From an uncultured Bacilli bacterium (GTDB taxonomy: Bacteria > Bacillota_I > Bacilli_A > RF39 > UBA660), in contig CANQCH010000005.1 in assembly GCA_947589165.1 (NCBI GenBank), forward strand, positions 1 to 27,024: DNA of 27,024 bases. The letters run 5' to 3'. Of the stretch, positions 16,230 to 23,601 are shown piece after piece; position 1 is the first letter of the stretch, and every line of letters begins with the position of its first letter. Made by a program: the position numbers and the translations under genes. The notes beneath the pieces are model-generated. The model ran no database searches. It saw only the letters and a list, made by a program, of their open reading frames with translations, and was not told the DNA's origin.

Positions 16230-16259
16230 TTGCTTAAAAAAAGATGGGTATGGTATAAT
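16230..16259 (+). promoter_or_regulatory. Extended -10 promoter for the capsule operon starting with ugd
   Basis: TTGCTT (16230-16235), an 18-base spacer ending in TGG, and a perfect TATAAT (16254-16259) are followed by a short leader with AGGAG (16270-16274) before the ATG at 16282. No other good promoter is seen until the terminator at 22120, so this may drive ugd through the NeuB-family gene. Confidence 0.65.
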
Positions 16260-16281
16260 AATTAATGTTAGGAGTGATAAA

Positions 16282-17484
16282 ATGAAAATAGCAGTAGCAG
16301 GAACCGGATATGTTGGCTTATCTTTAGCTTGCCTATTGGCTAAAAACAATCAAGTAAGAGCTGTCGATGTCCTTCCGGAAAGAGTTGAAAAAGTAAATAA
16401 AAGAATTCCCACGATTGTGGATGCAGAAATAGAAAGATATTTTAAAGAAGAAGATTTAGATTTAAAGGCGACTTTAAATGGAGAAGAAGCTTATCGGGAA
16501 GCGGAATTGGTCATAATTGCGACCCCAACCGACTATGATCCAGATAAAAATTCTTTTGATACCAGTAGTGTGGAAAATGTTATTGAAAGTGTCTTAAAGG
16601 TTAATAATAAGGCAACGTTTGTGATTAAATCAACGGTGCCAGTTGGTTATACAAAAAAGGTAATTGCCAAATACAATTATCCTAATATTATATTTAGTCC
16701 AGAATTTTTAAGAGAAGGGCATGCTCTTGCCGATAATTTAAATCCTAGTCGCATTATTGTTGGCCGGGATTCTAATAATGCTGAAGTCATTCGGATGGCT
16801 GAGGTATTCGCCAAATTATTGCAAGATGGTGCCATCAAAAAAGATATTAAGGTTTTATTTACCGAACCAACGGAAGCCGAAGCAATTAAGCTTTTTGCGA
16901 ACGCTTATTTAGCGTTAAGAGTAGCCTATTTTAACGAACTTGATTCTTATGCCGAAGAATATAATTTAAATACAAAAGATATTATTGAAGGGGTTGGACT
17001 TGATCCAAGAATTGGTAGTCATTATAACAATCCTAGTTTTGGTTATGGTGGTTATTGTTTTCCTAAAGATACGAAACAACTTTTAGCTAATTACAAAGAT
17101 GTACCCCAAAATTTAATCACGGCTATCGTGCAAAGTAATGATACGCGGAAACATTTTATTGCTGATAAAATAATGCAAATATTACTTACGAAAAAAAATA
17201 CCCATAATGTGGTAGGTATATATCGGTTAACTATGAAAGCCGGCAGTGATAATTTCCGGCAAAGTAGTATTCAAGATGTGATTAACATTTTAGTCAATAA
17301 TGGTATTAAAGTGGTAATATATGAACCAACTTTAACGACGAATAAATTTTTAGATTATGATGTTATTCAAGATTTAAATGAATTTAAAAAAATCGCCGAT
17401 GTTATTGTGGCCAATCGTAGTAGTGAAGACTTGGCGGATGTTCAAGAAAAATTATTTACGCGCGATATATATGGCCGCGATTAA
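16282..17484 (+). CDS. ugd: UDP-glucose 6-dehydrogenase
   Basis: 400 residues, close to the E. coli enzyme in size. The NAD-binding start is MKIAVAGTGYVGLSLACLLA. The middle contains IFSPEFLREGHALADNL and the IKLFANAYLALRVAYFNELDSYAE dimer helix. The catalytic cysteine is C259 in GYGGYCFPKDT. It oxidises UDP-glucose to UDP-glucuronate with two NAD. As first gene of the rightward operon, it points to glucuronate, or a sugar derived from it, in the polymer. The PssD/PssE pair two genes on could use it. AGGAG lies at 16270-16274 with a good promoter before it. Confidence 0.95.
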   Translation: MKIAVAGTGYVGLSLACLLAKNNQVRAVDVLPERVEKVNKRIPTIVDAEIERYFKEEDLDLKATLNGEEAYREAELVIIATPTDYDPDKNSFDTSSVENVIESVLKVNNKATFVIKSTVPVGYTKKVIAKYNYPNIIFSPEFLREGHALADNLNPSRIIVGRDSNNAEVIRMAEVFAKLLQDGAIKKDIKVLFTEPTEAEAIKLFANAYLALRVAYFNELDSYAEEYNLNTKDIIEGVGLDPRIGSHYNNPSFGYGGYCFPKDTKQLLANYKDVPQNLITAIVQSNDTRKHFIADKIMQILLTKKNTHNVVGIYRLTMKAGSDNFRQSSIQDVINILVNNGIKVVIYEPTLTTNKFLDYDVIQDLNEFKKIADVIVANRSSEDLADVQEKLFTRDIYGRD

Positions 17485-17493
17485 GGAACATTA

Positions 17494-18438
17494 ATGAAAA
17501 AAATAAGTGTTATTGTTCCAGCTTATAATACCGAAAAATACTTAGAAGAGTGCCTAACATCTTTGGAAAAGCAAACGATAGGTTTAACTAATATCGAAGT
17601 AATATTAGTAAATGATGGTTCGGTAGATAAAACTTTAACTATTATGAAAAAATTTCATAAAAAACATCCGGATTGGCAAATTATTAATCGAGCTAATAAA
17701 GGCTTATCAGTTTCACGTAATGATGGTATGGATATAGCAACGGGTAAATATTTAACCTTCTTAGATTCCGATGATTATTTGGCCCCCAATGCTTTAAAAG
17801 AAATGTATGATGCGGCGATACAAAATGATGCCGATTTGGTAATTGGCCGTTTAAATGGCTTTGATTCCCAAAAGGAATATGGTTATTATTCGGATAATTA
17901 TATAAATAAATATCAAACTTTTAATTATCAGACGAATCCCCGCATTTTAAAAGCTATTTCTTCTTGTGGCAAATTATATAAAAAGGATTTAGTTGCCAAC
18001 ATTCGCTTTATTCCTGGTTTAAAACACGAAGATAATTACTTTGCATTAAAGGTTTATAATAAAGCCCAAAAAATTACGACTATTCCCCAATATTTTTATT
18101 TTCGTCGTTATCGGGAAGGGGAGATGGACTCAATCACCCAAAATTTATCTATAGCTAGCTATAATGATTTAATTACCAATTATAAAACATTTTTTAAGGA
18201 ATCTGGGCTCGATAAAAAGGCTTTAAAATTTTCACTACGGTATTTTAATAATTATATAATTGGCAGTTTAAAAAAACATGACCAATTACCAGCCAAAAAA
18301 AATACTATGAAATATTTACAAGAATTAAAACAATTAAAATTAATTAAGAATTACAATTATTGGTTTTATGTAGGCTATAATAACATGTATTATTTATTAG
18401 CGAGTAGCTATTATAAAATCAAACATCTCGGGAGGTAG
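17494..18438 (+). CDS. Family 2 glycosyltransferase (GT-A)
   Basis: 314 residues. The N-terminal GT2 core is evident: ISVIVPAYNTEKYLEECLTSL, then VILVNDGSVDKT, NKGLSVSRNDGMDIATG, and the metal-binding DSDD at residues 91-94 in LTFLDSDDYL. The C-terminal third is basic and less conserved (KKHDQLPAKKNTMKYLQ). It adds one sugar to the lipid-linked repeat unit on the inner face of the membrane. The sugar cannot be read from sequence. AAGGAAC precedes the ATG, 10 bases after ugd. Confidence 0.9.
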   Translation: MKKISVIVPAYNTEKYLEECLTSLEKQTIGLTNIEVILVNDGSVDKTLTIMKKFHKKHPDWQIINRANKGLSVSRNDGMDIATGKYLTFLDSDDYLAPNALKEMYDAAIQNDADLVIGRLNGFDSQKEYGYYSDNYINKYQTFNYQTNPRILKAISSCGKLYKKDLVANIRFIPGLKHEDNYFALKVYNKAQKITTIPQYFYFRRYREGEMDSITQNLSIASYNDLITNYKTFFKESGLDKKALKFSLRYFNNYIIGSLKKHDQLPAKKNTMKYLQELKQLKLIKNYNYWFYVGYNNMYYLLASSYYKIKHLGR

Positions 18439-18440
18439 TT

Positions 18441-18908
18441 ATGAAAAAGCGGGTTATGTTTATATCAAGTGTCGGGGGCCATTTGACCCAAATGCTTGAA
18501 TTAAAAAGCATTTTTAACGATTATGATTATGTCTTAGTAACTGAAAAAACAGATGTTACCATCAGTATGAAAGAAAAATATAAGCTAGAATTTTTAAAGT
18601 ATGGGTCCAGAAAATATTTATTTCGTTACATTTTTATTGAATTATTTAATGTGATTAAATCTTTTTATTTGTTTTTTAAATATCGGCCCAAGGTAATTGT
18701 TACAACGGGTACCCATACCGCCGTTTTTATGTGTTATATAGGCTGGTTATTCCGCCGGAAAATAATTTATATTGAAAGTTTTGCCAAGCGGACTAGTCCG
18801 ACTTTAAGCGGTAGACTAGTTTATCCCATTGCTACAACATTCGTCGTCCAATGGGAAAGCATGAAAGAAGTTTATCCAAAGGCAGTTTACTGGGGAGGTA
18901 TTTACTAA
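18441..18908 (+). CDS. pssD: PssD/Cps14F-type glycosyltransferase subunit (Alg14-like)
   Basis: 155 residues. It starts VMFISSVGGHLTQMLEL, carries KVIVTTGTHTAVFMC and IESFAKRTSPTLSGRL, and ends VVQWESMKEVYPKAVYWGG, all hallmarks of the Alg14/PssD half of a split GT-B enzyme. This half anchors to the membrane and binds the lipid acceptor, while PssE supplies the nucleotide-sugar site. The two genes overlap by one base (TAATG), giving a one-to-one supply. With ugd in the same operon, glucuronosyl transfer (as in rhizobial PssDE) is plausible. Galactosyl transfer, as in pneumococcal Cps14FG, is the alternative. Confidence 0.9.
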   Translation: MKKRVMFISSVGGHLTQMLELKSIFNDYDYVLVTEKTDVTISMKEKYKLEFLKYGSRKYLFRYIFIELFNVIKSFYLFFKYRPKVIVTTGTHTAVFMCYIGWLFRRKIIYIESFAKRTSPTLSGRLVYPIATTFVVQWESMKEVYPKAVYWGGIY

Positions 18909-19378
18909 TGATTTTAGTTACGTTAGGAACGCAAAAAGAACCATTTACCCGGTTATTAGATTATATTGAAAAAAGCCAGATAAAAGATAAGATTATTGTG
19001 CAAGCGGGTCATACCAAATATAAAAGCAAGAAAATGCAAATATTTGATTTTATTTCCTATGAAGAAATGCAAAAATATTTAGCCCAAGCCGATGTTGTTA
19101 TCACGCATTCGGGAACCGGTTCCGTTTTAATGCCATTAAAAATGGGCAAAAAAGTCATTGTGTGTTCGCGGTTACAAAAATATGGCGAACATGTCGATGA
19201 CCATCAAAAACAATTAACCGAAATCTTTCGGGATGAAGGCTATGTTTTAGAATTAACGGAAGATAATTCTTTAGATGATTTAATGAAAAAACTGCCAAAA
19301 TTTAAACCGAAAAAATATCAAAGCAATACCGCTAATTTTATTGCTAAATTAAAAATGGAAATTGACAAAGAAAAATAG
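18908..19378 (+). CDS. pssE: PssE/Cps14G-type glycosyltransferase catalytic subunit (Alg13-like)
   Basis: 156 residues from the start chosen here. It opens MILVTLGTQKEPFTRLLDYIE. The donor site region reads ADVVITHSGTGSVLMPLKMGKK, followed by KYGEHVDDHQKQL, the conserved end of the Alg13/PssE family. An in-frame ATG at 18851 would add 19 residues read from within pssD. I rejected it because the family begins at MILVTLGT and GGGAGG stands just ahead of 18908. Together with PssD it forms one glycosyltransferase on the inner membrane face. Confidence 0.9.
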   Translation: MILVTLGTQKEPFTRLLDYIEKSQIKDKIIVQAGHTKYKSKKMQIFDFISYEEMQKYLAQADVVITHSGTGSVLMPLKMGKKVIVCSRLQKYGEHVDDHQKQLTEIFRDEGYVLELTEDNSLDDLMKKLPKFKPKKYQSNTANFIAKLKMEIDKEK

Positions 19379-19396
19379 ATGGAGGAGAAGTAAAAA

Positions 19397-21022
19397 ATGA
19401 AAGATATGCATATTTTAGCCATTATTCCGGCTCGTGGGGGATCTAAAGGTATCCCACGCAAAAACGTTCGTTTATTAAATAATCAACCTTTAATTAGTTA
19501 CGCGATTCAAAATGCGCAAAATAGTAACTATATTACTGATGTTTATATCAGTACCGATGATGTCGAAATTGAAACGGTGGCGCATAAATATAATTGTGAA
19601 GTAATAAAACGGGATCCTAAACTAGCTTTAGATAATATTACGTTAGATCCCGTTATATATGATGCTGTTTTAAAAGCGGAAAAAATGCAAGGTTTAACTT
19701 ATGATATTGTTGTGACCATGCAACCAACATCACCAGTCTTGCGGGCAACTACTTTAGATGCCGCGCTAGCTCATTTTATTGCTAATGATGTTGATACCTT
19801 AATCAGTGTGGTGAATAAACCTCATTTAGCATGGAAAGAAGAAAATGGCCAAATTGTTCCTAATTATACCAAACGTCTTAATCGCCAAGAATTACCCGCT
19901 AACTATTTAGAAACAGGGGCTTTTGTCATTACGAAAAGAGAATTTGTCAAAGAGAATACACGCTTTGGTGCTAAAATTGGCGTTTATGAAATTAGTGAAG
20001 ATGAAGCTGTCGATATCGATTCTTATTTGGATTGGGCTTTATGTGAAAATATTTTAAAAAAGAAAAAAATCTTTTTAAGATGCAATGGTTATAAAAAAAT
20101 TGGCATGGGCCATATTTACCATTGTTTAACTTTAGCTTATCATTTAACAGGCCATGATGTTACATTTATTTTGAATGAAGAATATGAAGATGGCATCAAT
20201 AAAATAAAAGAATCTTATTTTCCTTATCGGTTAATTAAAAATGATGCGGACTTTTACCAATTAATCGAAACGGAACAACCAGATATAATTGTTAATGATT
20301 GCCTAGATACAACGGCGGAATATATTAAGAATTTGAAAAAAAGATGTCCTAAAGTAGTGACAATTGAAGATTTAGGAACGGGCGCTGCCGAAGCCAATGT
20401 ATGTATCAATGCCCTATATGAAAATAATCATGGTCTATCTCATGTTTATGGTGGGGAAAAATATATTTGTTTACGGGAAGAATTTTTAATTTCTACTCCA
20501 ATAACGGTAAAAAAAGATGTCCAAAACATTATCGTAATGTTTGGGGGGACAGATCCCAGTAATTTAACTAGAAAAATTTATGATTTAGCATTACAAAGCG
20601 ATGGTAAAATCCAATTTACTTTTGTCACAGGAATTGGTTACGATGCTATAGCTAATGGTATAATCAGTAATGAAGAAAAAAATATTGTCGTTTTAAATAA
20701 TGTTAAAAATATTTGTAATTATATGGAAAAGGCCGATATAGCTATAACTTCTCAAGGCCGCACCGTCTATGAATTAGCGACTGTAGGTCTTCCGGCGATT
20801 GTTTTAGCCCAAAATGAACGAGAATTATTACATACTTTTGCGAAAGCGGAAAATGGATTTATAAATTTAGGTTTGGGAAAAGATGTAAATTGTGATACAA
20901 TAAAAAAGACAATTAATGATTTAGTAGCGGACTATGACCAAAGAGTAGACATGCATGAAAAAATGCTGGCTAAAGATTTAAAAAGTGGTGTTAACCGCGA
21001 AATTAATTTGATTTTAGAATAG
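19397..21022 (+). CDS. CMP-nonulosonate cytidylyltransferase fused to a PseG-like nucleotide-sugar hydrolase
   Basis: 541 residues in two enzymes. Residues 4-220 are a NeuA/SpsF-type cytidylyltransferase (IIPARGGSKGIPRKN, VVTMQPTSPVLRA, LETGAFVITK, EAVDIDSYLDWAL), which activates a sialic-acid-like sugar with CTP. Residues 222-541 are a PseG/SpsG-like GT-B fold. It has IGMGHIYHCLTLAYHL (G238-H239), NDCLDT, GGTDPSN at 383-389 and SQGRTVYELATVGLPA. PseG removes UDP from the diacetamido sugar before condensation with phosphoenolpyruvate. The family's usual R after GxGH is H here. The fused order is last step then early step, with the middle step (NeuB-type) in the next gene. GGAGGAG precedes the ATG. 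Confidence 0.87.
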   Translation: MKDMHILAIIPARGGSKGIPRKNVRLLNNQPLISYAIQNAQNSNYITDVYISTDDVEIETVAHKYNCEVIKRDPKLALDNITLDPVIYDAVLKAEKMQGLTYDIVVTMQPTSPVLRATTLDAALAHFIANDVDTLISVVNKPHLAWKEENGQIVPNYTKRLNRQELPANYLETGAFVITKREFVKENTRFGAKIGVYEISEDEAVDIDSYLDWALCENILKKKKIFLRCNGYKKIGMGHIYHCLTLAYHLTGHDVTFILNEEYEDGINKIKESYFPYRLIKNDADFYQLIETEQPDIIVNDCLDTTAEYIKNLKKRCPKVVTIEDLGTGAAEANVCINALYENNHGLSHVYGGEKYICLREEFLISTPITVKKDVQNIIVMFGGTDPSNLTRKIYDLALQSDGKIQFTFVTGIGYDAIANGIISNEEKNIVVLNNVKNICNYMEKADIAITSQGRTVYELATVGLPAIVLAQNERELLHTFAKAENGFINLGLGKDVNCDTIKKTINDLVADYDQRVDMHEKMLAKDLKSGVNREINLILE

Positions 21023-21032
21023 TGGAGGAAAG

Positions 21033-22109
21033 ATGGAAAAAATTATTGAAAGAGTAAAAGCAAACAAATTTTGTTTAATTGCGGAAATAGGGGTTAATTA
21101 TTATGATATTGCGAAAGAAAAAGGCATATCAAATATGGAAGCAGCCAAATTAATGGTTGAAGAAGCCCATAAAGCCGGAATTCATGCTGTTAAATTTCAA
21201 ACTTATAAAGCTGAAACCCTAGCGGCTAAAGATTCACCTTATTACTGGGATATTACAGAAGAACCAACCAGATCTCAAAGAGAATTATTTAAAAAATTTG
21301 ATTCTTTTGGCTATAATGAATATAAAGAAATTAAAGAATATTGTGATGAATTAGGGATTGAATTTTTATCAACCGCTTTTGATTATGAATCAGCGGATTA
21401 TTTAAATGAACTAATGAATGTTTATAAAATATCTTCATCTGATTTATCAAATTTACCTTTTATTAAACATATGGCTTTAAAACAAAAACCAATTTTATTA
21501 TCAATTGGGGCTTCCAACGAAGAAGAAATTGAAAGTGCCATTAATACTATTAGAGAAGTAAATAAGGAACCATTAGTTTTACTTCATTGTGTCTTAGAAT
21601 ATCCTACGCCCTATGAACATGCCAATTTAAATAAAATTGTTAGTTTAAAAAAATTCCAAGAAAAGTATGATAATATTTATGTTGGTTATAGTGATCATAC
21701 TAAACCCGATGAAAATTATGAAATATTAAAAACGGCTTATAATTTAGGGGCCATCGTTATTGAAAAACACTTTACTTTAGATAAAACCCTTAAGGGTAAT
21801 GATCACTATCATGCCATGGATGAAAAGGATGCTAAAAAGATCATTGCTGGTATGGATTATCTTGATAGTATTCGTGGTAACTATGATTTAAAATGTTTAG
21901 ATAGTGAATTAAAGGCTCGGCAAAATGCAAGACGTTCCATTGTAAGTAACCGGGATATTAAAAAAGGGGAAGTCATTACAATGGATGATTTAACATATAA
22001 AAGACCGGGAACCGGAATTAGTCCTCAAAAAGTAAAAGATGTAATTGGGAAAACCGCAAAAGTTGATATCGCTGATGATACCATTTTACAAATGGATATG
22101 TTGCAATAA
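21033..22109 (+). CDS. NeuB-family nonulosonic acid synthase with SAF domain
   Basis: 358 residues, the usual length. The TIM-barrel start has CLIAEIGVNYYD, then GIHAVKFQTYKAETLA, FLSTAFDYESADYL, KISSSDLSNLPFI, VGYSDHTKP and IEKHFTLD. The last 70 residues are the antifreeze-like SAF domain (RRSIVSNRDIKKGEVITMDDL, cut here for length at the domain's first strand). It condenses phosphoenolpyruvate with a 6-carbon amino sugar to give a 9-carbon acid. The VNYYDIAKEKGISN stretch replaces the VNHNG of E. coli NeuB, so this is a distinct clade and the exact acid (neuraminic, legionaminic or pseudaminic type) is open. GGAGGAA leads the ATG. Confidence 0.9.
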   Translation: MEKIIERVKANKFCLIAEIGVNYYDIAKEKGISNMEAAKLMVEEAHKAGIHAVKFQTYKAETLAAKDSPYYWDITEEPTRSQRELFKKFDSFGYNEYKEIKEYCDELGIEFLSTAFDYESADYLNELMNVYKISSSDLSNLPFIKHMALKQKPILLSIGASNEEEIESAINTIREVNKEPLVLLHCVLEYPTPYEHANLNKIVSLKKFQEKYDNIYVGYSDHTKPDENYEILKTAYNLGAIVIEKHFTLDKTLKGNDHYHAMDEKDAKKIIAGMDYLDSIRGNYDLKCLDSELKARQNARRSIVSNRDIKKGEVITMDDLTYKRPGTGISPQKVKDVIGKTAKVDIADDTILQMDMLQ

Positions 22110-22119
22110 TTAAGTAATA

Positions 22120-22147
22120 CAATGGCTGCAGCCATTGCTTCTTTTTA
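22120..22147 (+). terminator. Intrinsic terminator or attenuator inside the capsule operon
   Basis: CAATGGC (22120-22126), loop TGCA, GCCATTG (22131-22137), then CTTCTTTTTAT. The full 18 bases are a perfect palindrome. It lies between the NeuB-family gene and wzx, with no convincing promoter in the 30 bases after it. Partial read-through would set flippase and polymerase expression below the sugar genes. Confidence 0.7.
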
Positions 22148-22176
22148 TGGGAAAAAATAGGAAGGAAGGACCAAAA

Positions 22177-23598
22177 ATGAAAAATGATGAAAATAAAGTT
22201 TTAAAAAATGCCTTTTTTTATACCATTTCTAGTATTATTACCTTAGTAATTTCTTTTTTATCAGTTAGTGTTTTAACTTTTATTTTAACGCCGACAGAAT
22301 ATGGTATTGTGAATTTTTATACTTCAACCGTCAATATGTTAATTATTGTTCTATCATTTTCAATCGCTTCTTCTATTTCTAAATTTTATTATGAAAAAAA
22401 TATTAATTATTTAAGTTATATTAAATCGGTTGGTTTTTTCATTTTAATCGCTAATGCCTTTTTAGTTCCATTTTTGATTGCATTTGCTCCTATGATTGCC
22501 AAGTTTTTAAACATCAGTTTACTGCTTTATTATTTAATCTTAATCGGGGGTTATATTTCCATTTTTATTGATTTTTATGAAAGACATTTAATTGCGAGAC
22601 AAAATTCGAAAAAACATTTAATGGTAAAAAATATTCCCTTACTTTTAAATACCATTATCTCCATTGGTTTAATTTTAACTTTAAAAGATTTAAACGGGGG
22701 TTATATTCGGGTTATTACCATTATTGGTATTAATTTCTGTTTACTTTTATATATTTTATGGCGGGGTAAAAAGGCTTTAAAAGCTAAGTACAATAAGTCC
22801 TATGTTAAAAGCTCTTTAATCTTTTCCCTACCTTTAGTCTTACATTCTTTATCTAATTATGTTTTAACTTATTTTGATAAATTAGTAATTAATCAATACG
22901 GCAATTTAGCTAGTACGGGGATGTATAGCTTAGCTACTAAAATTGGGGAAGTATTATTGTTAGTTATTAATTCCACCAATTATTCGTGGGCACCTGTTTT
23001 TTACCAAAATAATGGTGATTATAAAGCAGTCGAAAATGTTTTAATCAAATATGTTCGACTTATCTTTTTGATGTGTTTGTTAATTATCTTTTATGCCGAA
23101 AACTTAGTGAAAATCATTGTCTCATCCAACTTTTATGAAGCCCTTACGATTATTCCGGTTTTATGTATTGGTTATCTATTTGTCTTTTTATATCAAATAT
23201 ATGTTAATTATGCCATTAACTGTAAGAAAACGGTTAATATTACAATAAATACGATTATCGCGGCTGTTTTAAATATCGTCTTAAATTATATTTTTGTTCC
23301 AATGTATGGTTATCAAGCCGCAGCTTATACGACATTAGTCTCTTATATGGTCTTATTTTTATTACATTACCTAAATTCGAAATATATTTTAAAGGGCGAT
23401 GTTTTTAAATTAACTAAAATCAAGAAAGAGTTTGGTTATTTAGTTATAGGCTTAATAATTTACCTCTTAACAAAAATATTTTTATCTGATATAATTTTAA
23501 CAGTCGCGATTAGGACTATTTATGCAATATTTTTATTAATCAAATTTGATGTCATGAAGACCATTAAACAAATTTTTTGGAAAAAAGGAGTTAACTAA
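22177..23598 (+). CDS. wzx: Wzx-type polysaccharide flippase
   Basis: 473 residues with about 14 hydrophobic helices, the MVF/MATE flippase layout. Segments such as VLKNAFFYTISSIITLV, LTPTEYGIVNFYTSTVN, the NQYGNLASTGMYSLATKIGE loop and YGYQAAAYTTLVSYMV are typical. It moves the finished lipid-linked repeat unit to the outer face. I start it at 22177 because AAGGAAGGA is just ahead and the N terminus then reads MKNDENKVLKNAFF. An in-frame ATG at 22135 lies inside the terminator hairpin and would add a charged non-family leader. It precedes the polymerase gene by three bases. Confidence 0.9.
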   Translation: MKNDENKVLKNAFFYTISSIITLVISFLSVSVLTFILTPTEYGIVNFYTSTVNMLIIVLSFSIASSISKFYYEKNINYLSYIKSVGFFILIANAFLVPFLIAFAPMIAKFLNISLLLYYLILIGGYISIFIDFYERHLIARQNSKKHLMVKNIPLLLNTIISIGLILTLKDLNGGYIRVITIIGINFCLLLYILWRGKKALKAKYNKSYVKSSLIFSLPLVLHSLSNYVLTYFDKLVINQYGNLASTGMYSLATKIGEVLLLVINSTNYSWAPVFYQNNGDYKAVENVLIKYVRLIFLMCLLIIFYAENLVKIIVSSNFYEALTIIPVLCIGYLFVFLYQIYVNYAINCKKTVNITINTIIAAVLNIVLNYIFVPMYGYQAAAYTTLVSYMVLFLLHYLNSKYILKGDVFKLTKIKKEFGYLVIGLIIYLLTKIFLSDIILTVAIRTIYAIFLLIKFDVMKTIKQIFWKKGVN

Positions 23599-23601
23599 AT
23601 A

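Noticed and set aside
22135..22176. N-terminal extension of Wzx
   Set aside because: It starts inside the terminator hairpin; AAGGAAGGA and family fit favour 22177.
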